Below, piece by piece: positions 27,001-33,000 of a stretch of 64,000 bases of DNA. Origin of the DNA: Spisula solida (Eukaryota > Mollusca > Bivalvia > Venerida > Mactridae); assembly GCA_947247005.1 (NCBI GenBank), contig OX365948.1, positions 38,940,601 through 39,004,600 on the forward strand, given 5' to 3'. The notes under the pieces are model-generated. The model was given only the letters and a program-made list of their open reading frames with translations, made no database searches and was not told the origin of the DNA. How positions within the stretch are numbered: the stretch's first letter is position 1; each line of letters starts with the position of its first letter. The position numbers were made by a program, and so were the translations under genes.

Positions 27001-30000
27001 ACTTATAGATAAATCTGATTTTCGAGCTCTTGAAATTTTACTGTAATAAACTCAAAATGATGTTTCTGTGTTGTGAGGCCAATTTTGAGCCCAGTCTCAT
27101 GTGAAAATTACACAAATGACACATGGCATTATTTGTGATGAGATTTAGCTCAAGTTGAGATGCTTCGGGAGATCGGGGCCTGTTCCTTATAAGCAAAATA
27201 CAAAAAGCTTGCTTAATTATTCAATTGCTTAGGATATTAAAGTAGTATGAAGTTGCAGCTGTTTTAAGCAATGTAGGCTATACAATTGTGTATTTATGGG
27301 AAATTACAATGGGCAAACTGTCAGTCCTCCAGTCCTGATTGACAAATTTTAATTTGGACTGACAGAAACTCCTGAAATTTTCTATTAGACGAAGAGGAAC
27401 ATTCACTGACTTTACCAATTTGGACTGACAAGTTTAAAAACTTTTCACGAAACCTGGGCAAATCATGTTTGGTAAAATAAAATATTGTATTACCTTGTAT
27501 AGAGGAATGAGAGAGTAGAATCAGCTATAGAAGGCTTTGAGACAGCTAGATATGTATCACCTGTGGTACGGATAGAAGATGATGATGAGTTAGAGGATTC
27601 TGTATCTGAAGCCAATACAACCACCTCCGAGTCTGACGACTACATGGCTCAGTTCTTCTCTTCTGATGGTATGTAAACGCTTTGCTAGGACTTCTCCAGG
27701 AAGAAATGAGAACTGTGAAAAAGTATTTTAAGGTTGAAAGAAGGTCTCTCTTAACTCTAAACCAGTTAATTTTCATTGGAAATGGTCTGCTGGAATATAA
27801 AATAAGTGATCTTTGTTTGCTGCGTTTTAAAGGTGGTCTTTGTTCACATGTGGTCTATGTTCACATGTGGTATTTGTTCACATGTGGTCTATGTTCACAG
27901 GTGTTATTTGTTCACAGGTGGTCTTTGTTCACATGTGGTCTTTGTTCACAGGTGTTATTTGTTCACAGGTGGTCTTTATTCACATGTGGTCTTTGTTCAC
28001 AGGTGGTTTTTGTTCACAGGTGGTCTTTCAAACATCTTTGAATGTAATTGCATCTGCTACCTTATTTCATGGTGTAAAAGTTTTATTTTTCTTTCAATTT
28101 GTAGTGAATATGCACCAGCCTCAGTCATATAGTGATTAGAACATTTGCTTCACAAACATTACTCTTGACTGCTACATACAAGATTTTTTAAAATGGTACT
28201 GGTAATTAAAGCTCCCTTGCTTGGCATATAAGGGTTACTCTTGGACTGGAAGGTCCAATGTCAGGCAAAACAAGTATGACCCAGTTAAGTATATATACAA
28301 TGTTACGTAGATATTATGATAGGTAGGATTTCAAATCCAAAAAAAAAATTGTTAGAAATGTCCATGCCCCGATCTCTTGAAGCACCTCAAGTAGAAATCT
28401 TAACTCAAATTGAGATTTTGCTAAATTCTGAGTAAGAATTAGAGATAAATCTGAAACTTAAGCTGTTGAAATTTTACTGTTATAAACTCAGAATAATATT
28501 TCTGTTTAGTGATGCTAATTTTGAGTCCAGCCGCGAGTGGAAATTGACATAAAGACACATGCAACTATTTGAGGTGAGATCTTGCTTGGAGATCGGGGCC
28601 TGTACCTGTATTCATCCTGTATTGACACAGTGTTCAGGGATTGAGAAATCTATAATGATCATTTTGACTCGAGGTTTGAAAAAATCAAACCCTTGACTTT
28701 GGAGAAGCAGTATAGGATGTATTTCATGGCTATTCAAAAAATAGCTATTAGCTGATGTTATAATTATGTTTGTATAAATCTTCACTTATGTCGACTCTGT
28801 TTCAGACAATATTGATGATGCATTAGGTCCTGCGGCTGGTCAGGAGAACATGGCTGAACCATGTGCACACAAAACTGTACATAAAGACATTGCTGTCACC
28901 GCTGAAGAGTCTGATAGTGATGAAGAATCAGTAGATAACATCAGAACAAAACCAAGGAATAAAAAGAAAAGAGTGAGGTTTGGTGAAACTTCAAATGGGA
29001 AGGTTAGACCGGAGCAGAGTAAGACAGGGAAAGGTCCTGTGAAGAGATTACCTAATAGCGATGTTGTAGAATATGATCAAACTCTAGCGGGTACATTCGC
29101 CAATGTATCTGATGTTTTTGGTGAGAAATTTTTATTTTAATTTGTTGGCTTTGCTTGATTTTAATGATGTCCTGTATGATTTATTTGTATCACAATTTGG
29201 TAGTTACTCTACTTAGTAGTTTCATAAATGACCTTGACCATAAAATTAGATTCTCCAAAATTATTTTCTGTCTGGATTTGCTTGACACATGAGATTCATG
29301 AATGTTAAACCTCAAGAAGTTGTCTTACAAAATCCTTGAAGTGCTAAGTCTTACAATATCTAATGTATTCCCTTTTTTCCAAGCTTTTTTGAAATTTTAC
29401 GTGATTAAATAGTCTGTTTTGTATGATCTGGACCTGAGATTAATTTCGGTTGATACTGTAATTTTGTATTGGGGTCATTGGGTATTTGGGAAAGTGATAG
29501 ATTTTACAGTAATTAAATGTTACTTTCAGATAACTGTGGTGTGGTTCATATACATGAGAATGTGAAAGTTGTAGGTGGAAGTCGTGCGGAGGATCACATG
29601 TCTAGATGTGCTGTATCAGACGTGTATGAATTACACCAGAACTCACAGGATTTAGCTGTTCAATGTGATCCCATGTCAGAGGTATTATATAAATATGGAC
29701 AAAATTTGTCAGGAATTTTCCAGAGCTTCAGGATCTTTGGTGTCCATAAACGGTCTTTTTTTTCATTTTTCCTATGTAAATCGACAATTTTTCAGGATTT
29801 CAGGATTTTAAAACTTTCTAATTTGTACTCATGCATGATAAAAAATTTTATTAAGATTTTTACCTGGTTTTTTTTTCAAACAGAAATATATTTTGATTTT
29901 AAGATAATAAATTAGATCACTACAAAATTTATTGTTTTGAAAATGTATGCTTTTAAATTGAATTCACAGTATACTCACTTTGTTAAAACTCAGCATGAGT

Positions 30001-33000
30001 TGTGTCTCAATGACAGCTATCTAGTTGTATATACCAGGGGTCTTACAATTCCGGAATTATCCGTTATTTGATGAAAAAATTCCAAGAATTGACAAAGTTA
30101 TGGTCATTTGAAGTTCCATCATCTGAATTTGAACAATATAACAATGTTTGAAACTTAGTTAAGATGTAGGGATGTGGGCTAATGGCATCCAAAATATACT
30201 TGCAACTAGTTTTCAGGATTGGGTATTATGCCTCAGTAGGACCCCTGCTATACATGTAGGCTGTTAAAACATAAGTTGTATCATGGCAACAGCTATATAG
30301 CATGGTTATGAAGCTACAACTACAGGTGAAATATCCAATGAAGTTGTTGTTAAAGGGACTGCCTCACGTATTGGTGTATTGTAAAAATAAAATTAAATTG
30401 TCAAATATTCATGTAATTTTGGTATAGTTTCCTGTATATGCCATAAACAACCACATTGACATAAAAAGTAACTTGGCATTTTGTAGTAATTTAGCATTTT
30501 TTAAACCCAAAATTCTATAGGGTATTAATAACCTATAGAATTAGCACTACTATCACTTAAATTGCCTGACATTTGTTTCCATTTGATGAAAAAAATTGCA
30601 AAATGAATCGAATACCTCTAAGATGTTTCGGCTTTAGTTTGTTGAAGTTACAGTTTGATCATGTGTGAATTACATAATTCACAAAATATTTTGGAATATT
30701 TTCAAACAGAAAAATGCTGAGTGCCAACTATTATAATTTAAATTGCTTATATGCCATAAATCTTTCATAAAGCAACAACCAGTGGCTTTCTAATATATAA
30801 ATACTTGGTTAGGTAGGAAAATTATGTCATACAAAAATTTTAGCTCGATCTGTGAGGCAGCACCTTTAAGACACGACACATGTTGAAACAGCCTTTAGTG
30901 TAGTTATCATTTATAAATACCCCCCTTTATGGCTAATTATGCACAGAATTCAAAGTACACAGTGTGTCATTCATTGCGGAGTGAGTATATAGGCTTGCTT
31001 GAAATATCCATTTTTGGGGATGTGGATGGTTCGTTTTATGTCTGACTCTTCCGTGGATGGCTAGGCGCTGCCGTCGTTTCTGTGTGGCTTTGGATTGTCT
31101 GTGCACTACAGTATTTACTAGGGGTCTCAGATCAAGACTTACATAGACTGGATTCGTAATTTTCATAGTTTGAACAGGGATGGTCTTCACAAAGCATCTT
31201 AAGGAAAAATTTATAATTTTCTTAAAATCTTAAAATTTCCTATGTGTATCAGCTAAACAGGAAAATCAGGCTTACCAATTTTTCACATTGTTTAGAAGCA
31301 TTATGCAAAGATCTACAATAATTACAAAAAAACATGCCTTGGGTTATTCTTAGTTTATTGGTAAAATCTGCAGCTCAATTTTTTAACGTAAGTAAAACTA
31401 TTTAAGTTTTCCCTAAGATACTTTGTGAATACAAGCCAAGGATACTGGTAGTACATTTATACCCCCGCACAATGAGTTGTAAGGGGGGTATACTGGATTC
31501 AGCTTGTCTGTCTGTCCGTCAGTCAGTCTGTCCGTAGACGCATTCTTGTGGATGCAACTCCTACAGTTTTGGCAGGATTTTGCGCAAACTTTCACAGATG
31601 AACAACCTCAACATAGAGATGTGCATGAAGAAAGGAATTTTGGCAGAATTATGGCCCTTTGCCGGCGGGGGTATATTAGTCTGCCTATTGGCGACAGCTC
31701 TCGTTGTCTCAGATATCACATCTTTTTGTTATAACATTTCCTTTATTTCATGCAATATATTCAGTCCAGTGAAGAGGAAATTCTGAACGAGAAACAAGAA
31801 CACAAGCAAACTACAGCAGATTACAACAAAGTTAGGTCCGATGTGGTTGGACATACCAAGTACCTGATTGGTCAAACACCTAGATCCTTCAGGCTGTAAG
31901 TGATTCATTACTATGACATACTATTTTTTTCATTGAATGGGGTCCTCTGTGACCATGTGGTTACGGCAACTGACAGCGATTTAGGGTTATGGGTCTCGAT
32001 GGTAGAGTCTCCGCTTAGAGTGTGACAGGTCTCGGGTTTCGATTCTTGGCCTTGACTTATAAAAGTCACAAAAAATGGTAATGGTATATCCTCTTTCTTG
32101 GGACGCAGCAAAATTAGTTCCAGGTAACTGCTGGTTTGTGCGATGTCATGAAAATGTGACTTAGTAGTCTCTATGTAACTGCTGGTTTGTCCGATGTCAT
32201 GATAATGTGACTTGGTAGTCTCTATGTAACTGCTGGTTTGTCCGATGTCATGATAATGTGACTGGATAGTCTCTATGTAACTGCTGGTTTGTCCGATGTC
32301 ATGATAATGTGTTTTGGTAGTCTCAATGTAACCGCTGGTTTGTCCGATGTCATGATAATGTGACTGGATAGTCTCTATGTAACTGCTGGTTTGTCCGATG
32401 TCATGATAATGTGACTGGATAGTCTCTATGTAACTGCTGGTTTGTCCGATGTCATGATAATGTGTTTTAGTAGTGTCAATAAGACTGAAATAATGACCTG
32501 TTTTAATATTTAAAAACTCACTTTTATAGGGTTGGGTATTGGTATCAGCATGGAGTATCAGTGATTTGTTTTGCTTCTTTTGGAAAGGATTCGGGTCCGT
32601 TCTGATTGGGAATTTGTATAATAACAACTTGAAATTGTGAATTCTCATGAAGCAGAAAGGCCAAATAAAACAGAAAAAGATATTACATCTGACTGTTTAC
32701 TGGTTTCTGTAAACTTTTATGCTTGACCTCTTATCAAAAAGTTCATAACTTTTTCATTTAATGTCCGATTTTGATTTTTTTTTTTTTAAATGTTCATTGG
32801 GATTTATAGCCTTTTTCAAATTGGGAAGGTACCGTTTACCGGTAGCAAACAAAGAAGGAAACAAATCACTGAGTATGCACTTAATAACTAATAGCAGTAT
32901 ATATTCTTTCAATGAAGCACAGGTGTCGATATCTGAATGTATTTGAGTATCAATTTTTATTAATTATCAATCATGCAAACAAAAAATGGAAACTAATTCA

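Noticed and set aside
31911..32648. 245-codon antisense frame with a 17-residue repeat
   Set aside because: Explained by the 51-bp minisatellite; flanks show no coding features.
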